A DNA stretch of 64,000 nucleotides, taken from contig CANDBT010000019.1 of NCBI GenBank assembly GCA_947383005.1, positions 19,221 through 83,220 on the forward strand, read 5' to 3'. Shown here in pieces: positions 35,624 to 44,072 of this stretch. The DNA comes from an uncultured bacterium (GTDB taxonomy: Bacteria; Bacillota; Clostridia; Lachnospirales; Lachnospiraceae). Position numbers and translations under genes: made by a program. The notes under the pieces are model-generated. The model had not been told where the DNA came from, searched no databases, and was given only the letters and a program-made list of their open reading frames with translations. Each line of letters opens with the position of its first letter. Position 1 is the first letter of the stretch.

Positions 35624-35716
35624 ATCGAGTAGGGAAGAGCCATTTTCCCCTACTCGCCACGCGGCCCGCACGCCGCTTTAGCGTCATATTCCTCTGTGCG
35701 GGCCTGTGCATACAAA
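35624..35716 (+). repeat. Structured element E2
   Basis: CGAGTAGGGAA..TTCCCCTACTCG hairpin, then GGCCCGCA (35663-35670) pairing with TGCGGGCC (35697-35704) around the GCTTTAGC hairpin and ATATTCCT, ending TGTGCATACAAAA. The same order occurs at 54656-54752 and, inverted, at 59836-59931, with different stem bases. Confidence 0.75.
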
Positions 35717-35726
35717 ACACTCTGCG

Positions 35727-35806
35727 GAAATGCGCACTTCGCGCAAAGGAAGATGGTTGCTGTCGCGACCGCGCTCCGGCGCGAATGTGCGTCTTGACGC
35801 ACACTT
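35727..35806 (+). repeat. Mosaic hairpin element F2
   Basis: Reverse-complement relative of 23738-23840: TGCGCACTTCGCGCA hairpin, AGGAAGATGG, CGCGCTCCGGCGCG hairpin, GTGTGCGTC..GACGCACAC-type end. It directly follows E2. Confidence 0.7.
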
Positions 35807-35837
35807 TTTTCCAAAGGGCGAACGTTCCGATGGAATA

Positions 35838-35899
35838 AAATAGAGAGAATGCTGCTACATTCGCAGAACATTGCGAACGTAACGACATTCTCTCTATTT
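35838..35899 (-). terminator. Hairpin after the LeuC/LeuD operon
   Basis: AAATAGAGAGAATG (35838-35851) pairs with CATTCTCTCTATTT (35886-35899) around a loop with its own TTCGCAG..TTGCGAA pairing. It lies 22 bp after the last stop of the operon. Confidence 0.65.
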
Positions 35900-35921
35900 A
35901 GCATCATTATTTTCAAATAAA

Positions 35922-37172
35922 TCAGTCGACGGCCACGGCAATCTCCCCAGCCACGGCACAAGCTGCCGCCGTCATTGGAGATGCCAGGTAAATCTCTGTT
36001 TTGGCGGTTCCCATACGCCCAAGGAAATTCCTATTATTGGTAGCCACAACCCGCTGTCCGTCACACAAAATCCCTCCGGTCCGGCCGCAGCAAAGGCCGC
36101 AGCCCGGGTGGGTAACGATAGCGCCTGCCTCAATCAGCGTCTTTAACACCCCGCAGGCCAATGCCTCCCGATATATCTTCCGACTGGCCGGATTCACAAT
36201 CAATTTGACAAAAGGCGCTACTTTTTTCCCTTCCAGGACCTTTGCCGCCGCCTGCAGGTCTTCCAATCGCCCATTCGTACAAGAGCCGATAAATACCTGG
36301 TCAATCCGGGTTCCCTTAAGCTCTTCTACCGGACGGATTTTGTCCACTTGAGACGGACACGCCATCACCGGGACAAAATCCTCTGCCTTGTAGACAAGGA
36401 TCTTCATATACCGGGCATCTGCATCTCCCTTTAATCCTTTTTGAAATTCATCCAGCTCTATCTCACAATACTCCGCCGTCTTTTCGTCAGGAGTGAACGC
36501 CGCACATTTCGCTCCTGCCTCAATCGCCATATTGGCCATGGCCATACGACTGGATATACTCATTTGTTCAATAGCAGAACCCGAAAATTCCAAAGCACGG
36601 TATGTAGCCCCGTCCGCCCCCAAATCGCCAATCAACCGTAAAATAATGTCTTTGGACATTACCCCTTCCGGCAACGTACCTTCTATCACTACTTTTATGG
36701 TTTCCGGCACCTTAACCCACAAAGTCCCCGTACCAAGGATTGCCGCCATTTCCGTATAGCCTATTCCTGTAGAAAAAGCTCCCACGCAGCCGTAAGTCGT
36801 CGTATGGCTGTCCGTTCCGAATACCACATCCCCGGGTTTTACATAACCGGCCTCCGTCATTAACTGATGACAAATCCCATCGCTCCGATGAACATGCGTC
36901 AGCCCGCATTCCTTTGCAAAAGCATCTCCTGTCCGATAATGACGGGTATCATCTTGCTGGCTGGCCGGCACCAGATGATCATAAATCAGTACTGCCTTAT
37001 CCGGGTCCCACACTTTGGTAAATCCCATTTCATGAAATTTATCCACAATAAAAGGAATCATAATATCATCAAGCATCACCCAGTCTACATTCACCGTGAC
37101 TATCTCTCCTGGCTTTACCGACTGAACCCCCAAATTATGTGCAATAATTTTTTCAATAATTGTTTGTCCCAT
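35922..37172 (-). CDS. 3-isopropylmalate dehydratase-family large subunit (copy 1)
   Basis: Aconitase-superfamily [4Fe-4S] hydrolyase large chain of 416 aa. Substrate and cluster regions are VFGTDSHTTTYGCVGAFSTG, FIGSCTNGRLEDL and HPGCGLCCGRTGG. Common LeuC proteins read close to PTCGPCLGG at the last site, so this version departs from it (CGLCCGR). It pairs with the small chain at 37190-37681, 17 bp upstream. The pair could act in leucine or citramalate/isoleucine synthesis or on another hydroxyacid such as 2,3-dimethylmalate. Family assignment is firm, substrate is not. Confidence 0.87.
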   Translation of the reverse strand: MGQTIIEKIIAHNLGVQSVKPGEIVTVNVDWVMLDDIMIPFIVDKFHEMGFTKVWDPDKAVLIYDHLVPASQQDDTRHYRTGDAFAKECGLTHVHRSDGICHQLMTEAGYVKPGDVVFGTDSHTTTYGCVGAFSTGIGYTEMAAILGTGTLWVKVPETIKVVIEGTLPEGVMSKDIILRLIGDLGADGATYRALEFSGSAIEQMSISSRMAMANMAIEAGAKCAAFTPDEKTAEYCEIELDEFQKGLKGDADARYMKILVYKAEDFVPVMACPSQVDKIRPVEELKGTRIDQVFIGSCTNGRLEDLQAAAKVLEGKKVAPFVKLIVNPASRKIYREALACGVLKTLIEAGAIVTHPGCGLCCGRTGGILCDGQRVVATNNRNFLGRMGTAKTEIYLASPMTAAACAVAGEIAVAVD

Positions 37173-37189
37173 GTTTTCCCCTCCTTGGC

Positions 37190-37681
37190 TTATATCCGGC
37201 CATTGCGCCGACGCATGGCTTTGACCAGCCCTCCGGCCTCAATAATCTCCACCAAATTCCCGGGAAGGGAAGTGATGGGGTACTGCTTTCCCCCGGCCTC
37301 TATTGCCTGATTCACCGTAACCGTGATCGTATCCCCTTCTTTTATCCGGTCATGAAGATCCGGCTGCTCAATCAGCAACAACCCATTATTAATCGCATTG
37401 CGGAAAAAAATACGGGCAAAGGATTTGGCAATCACACAACGAATTCCCAGGGCCTTAACTACTTCCGGGGCCTGCTCCCGGGATGAACCGCAACCGAAAT
37501 TTTTCCCTGCTACCAAGATATCTCCCGAAGTAATCTTGGAGGCCAGCTCCGGCCGCAGAGGTGAAAAAGCATACTGTCTCATCTCTTCTATGGTTTTCAT
37601 TGCCAAATATTCTGTCGGAATAATAATATCCGTATCGATATCATCATCCAGAACCCAAACCTTTCCAGTAAACTGTTCCAT
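37190..37681 (-). CDS. 3-isopropylmalate dehydratase-family small subunit (copy 1)
   Basis: Swivel-domain chain of 163 aa: DDDIDTDIIIPTEYLAMKT, then GKNFGCGSSREQAPEVVKAL with the conserved Ser/Arg, and SFARIFFRNAINNGLLL. The substrate-recognition loop reads YLAM, against YLLL in copy 2. The ATG at 37681 has a GGAGAGG site; a longer frame reaching back to 37822 overlaps the upstream gene and is rejected. Third gene of the four-gene operon. Confidence 0.88.
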   Translation of the reverse strand: MEQFTGKVWVLDDDIDTDIIIPTEYLAMKTIEEMRQYAFSPLRPELASKITSGDILVAGKNFGCGSSREQAPEVVKALGIRCVIAKSFARIFFRNAINNGLLLIEQPDLHDRIKEGDTITVTVNQAIEAGGKQYPITSLPGNLVEIIEAGGLVKAMRRRNGRI

Positions 37682-37715
37682 AATCCCTCTCCTTTTCAGT
37701 GATCTATTTCCATCA

Positions 37716-38975
37716 TCACGATGTTGCCAGGCAATCTGCCATACAGATTTCTCCCCTAACGGCAGAAGCTGCCACAGTCGCCGCGGAACCCAAATAAACC
37801 TTGGAACTTGGATGGCCTGCACGTCCTTTAAAATTCCGGGTACCCGTGCTGATCAGCACCTCGCCTTCGCCGATTACCCCCTGGCAGCTCCCCCAACAGA
37901 CGCTGCAATTCGGATTCATCACAATGGCGCCGCTTTCCATAAAAGTTTCGATAAGCCCCTCCTCCATAGCCTGCAAATAAACCTCCTGACTGGCAGGAAC
38001 CACCAGAAAACGGACATGCCCGGGGATTTTTTTGCCTTTTACAATGGCTGCTCCTACCCGCAGCTCGTCAATCCTCCCGTTATTACAAGAACCAAGAAAC
38101 GCTTCATCTATCCGGATGCCGCAAACCTCTTCAGCCGGAACAACTGCATCCACAAAATCCGGTTTTGCCACAACAGGCCGGATTTCAGCCAAATCAAACG
38201 TATATTCTTTGGCATATGCCGCATCGGGATCGCTGCTAAAAACCGCCTTGGGTTCACGGCCGCGGGACTTTAAATATTCCAATGCAATCTCGTCCGCCTC
38301 AAAAATAGCCGTCTTAGCTCCGGCCTCTACCGACAAATTGCATAATACCATCCGGTCATTGACACTGAGTGTCTTCACCCCGTCTCCACAAAATTCCATC
38401 ACCTGGTAATTTACGCCATTGGCTCCGATTTTGCCGATAATCGTCAGCATTAAATCCCGGGGATAAACCCCTTTTTGCAGCCTGCCGGTCAAATTAAACT
38501 TTACCGTCTCCGGTACAAGCACCCAGGAAGTCCCTGTCACCATGCCATACAACAAATCGGTACAGCCTACGCCTGTGCCGAAAGCGCCCAGGGCGCCATA
38601 GGTACATGTGTGGCTGTCAGCGCCGAAAATCAGTTCTCCCGGACACACATAATGCTCCATCATAATCTGATGGCATACACCCTTCCCCTCCCAGAAATCA
38701 ATCTGATGCTCTCTGGCGAAATCCCGCATTTTCTTCTGCGCCGCTGCCGTTTTGGGGCTGTCTGACGGTACATTGTGATCGACGATAAACACCATTTTCC
38801 CGGCGTCCGCAACATGCGGATGTTTTAATTTATTGTTGTACATATCTACAGTCAGATGAGTCGTGCCGTCATTGCTCATCATCCGGTCCAATGTCACCGT
38901 ATGAATATCCCCGGCCCTGACTTGTTCTACTCCGGCAGCCCTGGCAATAATTTTTTCCGCAATAGTCATTCCCAT
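37716..38975 (-). CDS. 3-isopropylmalate dehydratase-family large subunit (copy 2)
   Basis: Aconitase-superfamily large chain of 419 aa. Motifs: IFGADSHTCTYGALGAFGTGVGCTD, FLGSCNNGRIDEL and NPNCSVCWGSCQG. The last site is unusual (CSVCWGSC rather than CGPCLG) although two Cys with CxxC spacing remain. Start at ATG 38975, 7 nt after GGAGG; a TTG at 38981 is less likely. Second gene of the operon; partner is the small chain at 38978. It may process a different acid from copy 1. Confidence 0.86.
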   Translation of the reverse strand: MGMTIAEKIIARAAGVEQVRAGDIHTVTLDRMMSNDGTTHLTVDMYNNKLKHPHVADAGKMVFIVDHNVPSDSPKTAAAQKKMRDFAREHQIDFWEGKGVCHQIMMEHYVCPGELIFGADSHTCTYGALGAFGTGVGCTDLLYGMVTGTSWVLVPETVKFNLTGRLQKGVYPRDLMLTIIGKIGANGVNYQVMEFCGDGVKTLSVNDRMVLCNLSVEAGAKTAIFEADEIALEYLKSRGREPKAVFSSDPDAAYAKEYTFDLAEIRPVVAKPDFVDAVVPAEEVCGIRIDEAFLGSCNNGRIDELRVGAAIVKGKKIPGHVRFLVVPASQEVYLQAMEEGLIETFMESGAIVMNPNCSVCWGSCQGVIGEGEVLISTGTRNFKGRAGHPSSKVYLGSAATVAASAVRGEICMADCLATS

Positions 38976-38977
38976 AG

Positions 38978-39457
38978 TCAACCCTCCTTATTCAGCGACG
39001 CAATTAAACCGCCTTGGCTCAGAATCTGCTGCATATACTCCGGCAGCTTTGTGCAGGAATAAGTGCGGCCGCCTGTTTTTGCCACCCCTTCGCTCAGAAA
39101 AAGTTCCATCTCATCTCCGCTTTCTACCGCATCCGGCAGATCCTTGCACACAATCACCGGCAAACCAATATTAATGGCGTTCCGGTAAAAAATCCGGGCA
39201 AAAGATTTCGCCACTACTGCTTTAACACCCAAAGCTTTCAATACGCTCGGGGCCTGTTCCCTGGACGACCCGCAGCCGAAATTTTCCCCGCCTACCACAT
39301 AGTCGCCCGGCTGCACTTTTTTTGGGAACTCCGGATCTAAAGATTCAAAGGTATGTACCTTCATCTCGTCTATATTCGGGAGCAGTAAATATTGAGAAGC
39401 GATAATCTGATCCGTATCCAGGTCATTATGAAACTTAAAAATCTTTCCCATAGCCAT
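38978..39457 (-). CDS. 3-isopropylmalate dehydratase-family small subunit (copy 2)
   Basis: Swivel-domain chain of 159 aa: HNDLDTDQIIASQYLLLPNIDEM, GGENFGCGSSREQAPSVLKAL, SFARIFYRNAINIGLPV. First gene of the four-gene operon, whose promoter is at 39491-39520 and faces a LysR gene. The ATG at 39457 follows AGGAGG by about 5 nt; the next ATG at 39451 is also possible. Confidence 0.88.
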   Translation of the reverse strand: MAMGKIFKFHNDLDTDQIIASQYLLLPNIDEMKVHTFESLDPEFPKKVQPGDYVVGGENFGCGSSREQAPSVLKALGVKAVVAKSFARIFYRNAINIGLPVIVCKDLPDAVESGDEMELFLSEGVAKTGGRTYSCTKLPEYMQQILSQGGLIASLNKEG

Positions 39458-39490
39458 AATTCCCTCCTGCAAAATTCATTTATTGATTGA

Positions 39491-39520
39491 ATTATACCAT
39501 TCTCTTTGCTATAATGACAA
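39491..39520 (-). promoter_or_regulatory. Promoter of the LeuC/LeuD-type operon
   Basis: On the minus strand TTGTCA (39515-39520), 18-bp spacer, TATAAT (39491-39496). The LTTR box at 39542-39556 lies just upstream of the -35, a place fit for activation. Confidence 0.6.
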
Positions 39521-39541
39521 TACATAATACTCATACTTATT

Positions 39542-39556
39542 ATAACATTCGGTTAT
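39542..39556. promoter_or_regulatory. LysR-type operator (T-N11-A palindrome)
   Basis: ATAAC-ATTCG-GTTAT is a perfect 5+5 inverted repeat with T-N11-A spacing, in the gap between the divergent lysR gene and the dehydratase operon. It is the classic recognition-site form for LTTRs. Confidence 0.6.
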
Positions 39557-39615
39557 CAGATTTTGTAGAAAGTAAAACGCGCCTTTTATCGGACTATTCT
39601 GGAGGAGACTTTATC

Positions 39616-40530
39616 ATGGAACAAAATTTGTCCCAATACCGCATTTTTCATGCTGTAGCCCAAGCCGGCAATATTTCCAAAGCCGCCCGGGAACTATATA
39701 TCAGTCAGCCCGCCATCAGCAAAGCCATCAGCAAGCTGGAAGATAACCTCCATATCACTTTGTTTAACCGCAATTCCCGGGGAGTCCAACTGACTGAAGA
39801 AGGACGTATTCTTTTCGAACACACCCGCGCCGCTTTCAAAGAACTCGCTCTGGGCGAACAGGAACTGAGGCGCATCCACGAATTCAACCTGGGTCATATC
39901 CGTATCGGCGTCAGTACTACATTATGCCGTTTTGTTCTGGTTTCTTATTTAAAAGATTTTATCGAAAAATATCCACATATCAAAATCACGATAGAAAGCC
40001 AATCCAGCACGCACACCCTTGACATGCTGGAGCAGCAGCACATCGACATTGGACTGGTGGCCGAACCAAAGGTTCCCAAAAACCTGATTTTTCTGCCGGT
40101 GACAGAAATTGAAGATATCTTTGTCGCCACTCCCAGCTATTTGGAAAACCTGCACCTGCGGGAAGGCCATGAAGCTGATTTATTTCAAGCAGGCAACATC
40201 ATGCTTTTAGACAAACATAATATTACCCGTACTTATATCGACGATTACATGCGCCTCAATCACATCCAGGCAAATAACCTGCTGGAAGTAACCACTTTGG
40301 ACCTGCTTATCGAATTCACCCGCATTGGTCTGGGAATCGGCTGCGTAATCCGCGAATTTGTCAAAAATGACCTGGAAAGCGGCCGTCTGGTGGAAATTCC
40401 TCTTGCCACTCCCATTCCTAAACGGACAATCAGCTTTACCTATCAGCCCGGACGCACCTCCAAAGCCCTGGAAACCTTCATTCAATTCTGCACTTCCGTT
40501 TCTTATAAAGGACAGTCGGCCGATTTATAA
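39616..40530 (+). CDS. LysR family transcriptional regulator of the dehydratase operon
   Basis: LTTR of 304 aa: winged helix-turn-helix (about 3-62, GNISKAARELYISQPAISKAIS) and an effector domain with HIRIGVSTTLCRFVLVSYL. It faces the four-gene LeuC/LeuD-type operon across about 160 bp that hold a T-N11-A site and the operon promoter. The ATG at 39616 follows GGAGGAG by 8 nt; the longer frame from 39487 lacks a site. A clear terminator follows at 40539. Confidence 0.92.
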   Translation: MEQNLSQYRIFHAVAQAGNISKAARELYISQPAISKAISKLEDNLHITLFNRNSRGVQLTEEGRILFEHTRAAFKELALGEQELRRIHEFNLGHIRIGVSTTLCRFVLVSYLKDFIEKYPHIKITIESQSSTHTLDMLEQQHIDIGLVAEPKVPKNLIFLPVTEIEDIFVATPSYLENLHLREGHEADLFQAGNIMLLDKHNITRTYIDDYMRLNHIQANNLLEVTTLDLLIEFTRIGLGIGCVIREFVKNDLESGRLVEIPLATPIPKRTISFTYQPGRTSKALETFIQFCTSVSYKGQSADL

Positions 40531-40538
40531 ACAAAACA

Positions 40539-40582
40539 GCCGAAGGGAAAACAGATTCATTGAATATCTGCAACCCTTCGGC
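40539..40582 (+). terminator. Terminator of the LysR gene
   Basis: GCCGAAGGG (40539-40547) pairs with CCCTTCGGC (40574-40582), followed by CGTTCTTTT. Confidence 0.75.
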
Positions 40583-40603
40583 CGTTCTTTTGGGAAATTG
40601 ATT

Positions 40604-40884
40604 GTAATAGTTCAGACAACATCGGTGTTTTTGCCCGCCTGCGTCGGGCAACATCGGTCTTCTTGCCCGCCTGCGTCGGGCAGCATCGGTCTTCTTGCCC
40701 GCCTGCGTCGGGCAGCATCGGTCTTCTTGCCCGCCTGCGTCGGGCAACATCGGTCTTCTTGCCCGCCTGCGTCGGGCAAGAAGCATCGGATGTTCATCCG
40801 ATGGGGGATTTGATATGAATGGGGGCTTACAAGCAAGCTTGACGCCCCCATTCATATCAAATCCCCCGCCGTCTAAACTGTTAC
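40604..40884. repeat. Multi-hairpin element D5 with five 32-bp tandem repeats
   Basis: Ends GTAATAGTTCAGAC (40604-40617) and GTCTAAACTGTTAC (40871-40884). Tandem units with ATCGGT at 40621, 40653, 40685, 40717 and 40749 each hold GCCCGCCTGCGTCGGGC. A CATCGGATG-TT-CATCCGATG hairpin comes next, then a perfect 23-bp stem (40803-40825 with 40845-40867) with loop CTTACAAGCAAGCTTGACG. Open frames through the repeats are low-complexity artefacts. Confidence 0.92.
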
Positions 40885-40886
40885 AG

Positions 40887-41942
<1,056 letters not shown>

Positions 41943-41983
41943 TCAGGCATGAAAAAACTCCGGAAGTACATAATTACAAATAC

Positions 41984-42484
41984 TTATGGCAGATAGCGAA
42001 TATCTTCCGAGCCACGAGATAAACCCGTAAGACCTGTCCTCGCCAGCTCCAGGATTTCATAATCCTCCAGCAAATTGACCAAGGCATCCAGCTTAGACTG
42101 ATCCCCTGTCAGCATAACCGTCAGGGAATCCTTGCCCACATCGACAATCGTAGCACGGAAAATATCGGAAATAGCGCCGATAGCCTGGCGTTCGCTGGCA
42201 TTAGCCTTTACCTTGACCATAATCAGCTCCCGATAGACTGCCCGTCCCTGTTTTAATTCCTTAATATCCCGAACATCTTCCAGTTTGCGAAGCTGTTTTT
42301 CAATCTGCTCCAGGATTTCCTGATCACCCAAGGATACTACGGTCATTCGGGAATACCGCTCATCGGCGGTGACTCCGACGGTCAGACTCTCAATATTATA
42401 ACCGCGGCGGCTGAATAATCCCGCCACCCGGCTCAGTACACCGGCAGTATTGTCCACCAGCAGTGATAATACAATCCTATCCAT
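41984..42484 (-). CDS. ilvN: Acetolactate synthase small (regulatory) subunit
   Basis: Regulatory chain of 166 aa that makes acetolactate synthase valine-sensitive. An N-terminal ACT domain (LVDNTAGVLSRVAGLFSRRGYNIESLTVG, residues about 8-80) is followed by the ALS_ss_C domain. The catalytic subunit is not in the window, so it is encoded elsewhere. The ATG at 42484 is chosen over a GTG at 42493. A near-perfect promoter and a palindrome lie directly upstream. Confidence 0.95.
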   Translation of the reverse strand: MDRIVLSLLVDNTAGVLSRVAGLFSRRGYNIESLTVGVTADERYSRMTVVSLGDQEILEQIEKQLRKLEDVRDIKELKQGRAVYRELIMVKVKANASERQAIGAISDIFRATIVDVGKDSLTVMLTGDQSKLDALVNLLEDYEILELARTGLTGLSRGSEDIRYLP

Positions 42485-42514
42485 GGTATTCACCCTTTCT
42501 CCTGCGTTCGTATA

Positions 42515-42543
42515 ATCATAACAATTCTGCTGCTATTTGTCAA
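42515..42543 (-). promoter_or_regulatory. Consensus promoter of ilvN-ilvC
   Basis: TTGACA (42538-42543), 17-bp spacer, TATGAT (42515-42520) on the minus strand. It predicts a leader of about 24 nt, too short for a T-box or attenuator. Confidence 0.75.
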
Positions 42544-42549
42544 CTATAT

Positions 42550-42574
42550 AAAAGGAATGTATACTATTCCTTTT
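42550..42574. promoter_or_regulatory. Palindrome just upstream of the ilvN -35 (operator candidate)
   Basis: AAAAGGAAT (42550-42558) and ATTCCTTTT (42566-42574) form a perfect 9+9 inverted repeat with a 7-bp spacer, 6 bp from the -35 box. Confidence 0.5.
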
Positions 42575-42585
42575 AGTTATAGATT

Positions 42586-42649
42586 GTAACCATTCAGACG
42601 GGTATTTTCTTGCCCGTCTGCGCCGGACAAGAAGCATCTGAACGGTTAC
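42586..42649. repeat. Short D-type element (D6)
   Basis: GTAACCATTCAGACGG start and CATCTGAACGGTTAC end, enclosing TTCTTGCCCGTCTGCGCCGGACAAGAA-type hairpin arms. It is a one-unit version of the tandem hairpin in D5. The acylphosphatase stop lies at its right edge. Confidence 0.75.
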
Positions 42650-42918
42650 TAATACATCATGCGAAAACCTTTCTCCTCTTTCAGAGGAAGATCCGCAATC
42701 TCCACATCCTCAATTTGAAGATAAGGCTGCTGATGAAGCGTTGACATCATCTTGTTCACCATACCTTCCTCTCCCTGAACCTCCATCTCCACCCGGCCGT
42801 CCCAAAGATTTTTCACATAGCCGGTCAAAGCCAGCGACTGGCATATCCGGTGAGCCTGCCACCGGAAGCCCACTCCCTGCACCCGGCCAGAAAAATAAAT
42901 ATGTTTTCTCACTTTCAC
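42649..42918 (-). CDS. Acylphosphatase
   Basis: Small enzyme of 89 aa hydrolysing acyl phosphates. The phosphate loop is GRVQGVGFRW with the catalytic Arg, and the catalytic Asn is in YVKNLWDGRVE. The start is GTG at 42918, 7 nt after AGGAGG and just after the EFR1 gene stop; a longer frame to 42975 would overlap that gene. Confidence 0.93.
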   Translation of the reverse strand: MKVRKHIYFSGRVQGVGFRWQAHRICQSLALTGYVKNLWDGRVEMEVQGEEGMVNKMMSTLHQQPYLQIEDVEIADLPLKEEKGFRMMY

Positions 42919-42920
42919 CC

Positions 42921-43718
42921 TTATGCCTCCTTTGTACGGGCAAATACAAGCTCCGGTTCTTTTCTGTTGCTGCAAGTGGCCTTCAGCCCCTGGCGGACAG
43001 CTAACAACACCAGCTTATTTATCTTCCTGGCTTTTTCCGGGCACTCTTTCACACAGCGCATACAAACAATGCAACGTTGCGTATCGGTTACTCTGGGATC
43101 TGTCCGGGAAATAGCCTGTACCGGACACTTCCGAATACAGGTTTTGCAGTCATTGCAGGAAGCCCCTACTTTAATTTTCAGCGGCACCCCGGCATATTCA
43201 CGATAGGGCCTGTTGCCGGGAAGATCAAGCTGACCCACCTGATAATTGCTTTTCCATAAAGCAAATTTTTCTTTGATCTCCTGCCCAAACCGCAGAAGCC
43301 GGTTTTTATCCTGTGTATCCGGCCTTCCCGTTGCTATGCTCCTGATAATATTATGTTCCGCCGGCGCTGCCACGGCGGCAGCCGGACGAAATCCCTGTTC
43401 CGACAAAATATCCTTTAATTCCAAAAGGGCATCTTCATACGCCCGATTCCCGTAAGTAACTACCAATACTGCCGGCGTCTGCCTCCCGTGGATCTTCCGC
43501 AAACGCTCCGCCGCCGTTTTCGGTACCCGTCCCCCGTAAACCGGCACACCGGCTACCACTATCTCATTCTCAGTAAAATGATATTCCGGCCTTTTTTTTG
43601 CATCAGTCAAATCCAAACATGCAAAGCCTGCGCAAATCTGACCTGCTATCAATTCCGTCGCAATCTTTGTATTCCCTGTCGGGCTGAAATAAATGCTGGT
43701 AACTTGCTTGATATTCAT
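42921..43718 (-). CDS. EFR1 family flavodoxin/ferredoxin protein
   Basis: Electron carrier of 265 aa. The flavodoxin-like half (YFSPTGNTKIAT phosphate loop; VPVYGGRVP; VVTYGNRAYEDALLEL) joins a C-terminal dicluster ferredoxin (CNDCKTCIRKC and CIVCMRCVKEC, two 4Fe-4S). Such proteins are common in anaerobic Clostridia as low-potential redox partners; targets unknown. The ATG at 43718 lies 9 nt after AGGAGG. It forms an operon with the acylphosphatase downstream and the small protein upstream. Confidence 0.92.
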   Translation of the reverse strand: MNIKQVTSIYFSPTGNTKIATELIAGQICAGFACLDLTDAKKRPEYHFTENEIVVAGVPVYGGRVPKTAAERLRKIHGRQTPAVLVVTYGNRAYEDALLELKDILSEQGFRPAAAVAAPAEHNIIRSIATGRPDTQDKNRLLRFGQEIKEKFALWKSNYQVGQLDLPGNRPYREYAGVPLKIKVGASCNDCKTCIRKCPVQAISRTDPRVTDTQRCIVCMRCVKECPEKARKINKLVLLAVRQGLKATCSNRKEPELVFARTKEA

Positions 43719-43739
43719 TTGTCTCATCCTCCTGGCGTT

Positions 43740-44030
43740 TTAAAAATGCCCCGCCTTGTACTCTTCATTCAGCCAGCCTACCGCTTCCCAAATCCCCTCC
43801 TGGCAAAAAGCAAATTCCCGTTTATGCTTTTTTTCTTCCTCAGTCGCGTCATAACTGAAAGGTTCCGGCCAAATCACCGCCTCAATTACCGTTTTCGTCT
43901 CTTTGCCCTTGTCGGCATTATCAACGGCCTGTTCACTCTTCCGAAGCAAATAACGCATTCCCTGATAGCTGCCGGTAAACCGCCTTTTTTTCAAAAAATC
44001 CAATGAAATCTGACCATGTAAATCGATCAT
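43740..44030 (-). CDS. Conserved hypothetical protein
   Basis: Protein of 96 aa, not assigned to a known family. It is rich in aromatic and charged residues: FLKKRRFTGSYQGMRYLLRK, then IEAVIWPEPFSYDAT and a C-terminal helix EGIWEAVGWLNEEY. No signal or membrane segment. The ATG at 44030 is preferred; the frame runs open back to 44108 inside structured element C. It lies 21 bp upstream of the EFR1 gene and probably shares its mRNA. Confidence 0.7.
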   Translation of the reverse strand: MIDLHGQISLDFLKKRRFTGSYQGMRYLLRKSEQAVDNADKGKETKTVIEAVIWPEPFSYDATEEEKKHKREFAFCQEGIWEAVGWLNEEYKAGHF

Positions 44031-44072
44031 TCGCTTCCCGCTCCTCTTGTCTCTACCGCATTTTTCCGGCCT

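Noticed and set aside
35605-35961. Small frames across the E2/F2 elements, in a gap between SleB-like and LeuC-type genes.
   Set aside because: They translate GC-rich hairpins, lack ribosome sites and overlap one another on both strands.
40478-40855. Cys/Arg-rich repetitive minus-strand frames through the 32-bp tandem repeats.
   Set aside because: They only translate the hairpin array; no ribosome site, and the frame exists because the unit length gives no stops.
40604-40884. CRISPR array (regular 32-bp repeats).
   Set aside because: The units are directly contiguous with no unique spacers, and no cas genes are near.
42485-42585. T-box leader upstream of ilvN.
   Set aside because: The predicted transcription start leaves about 24 nt of leader, and no T-box sequence was found.
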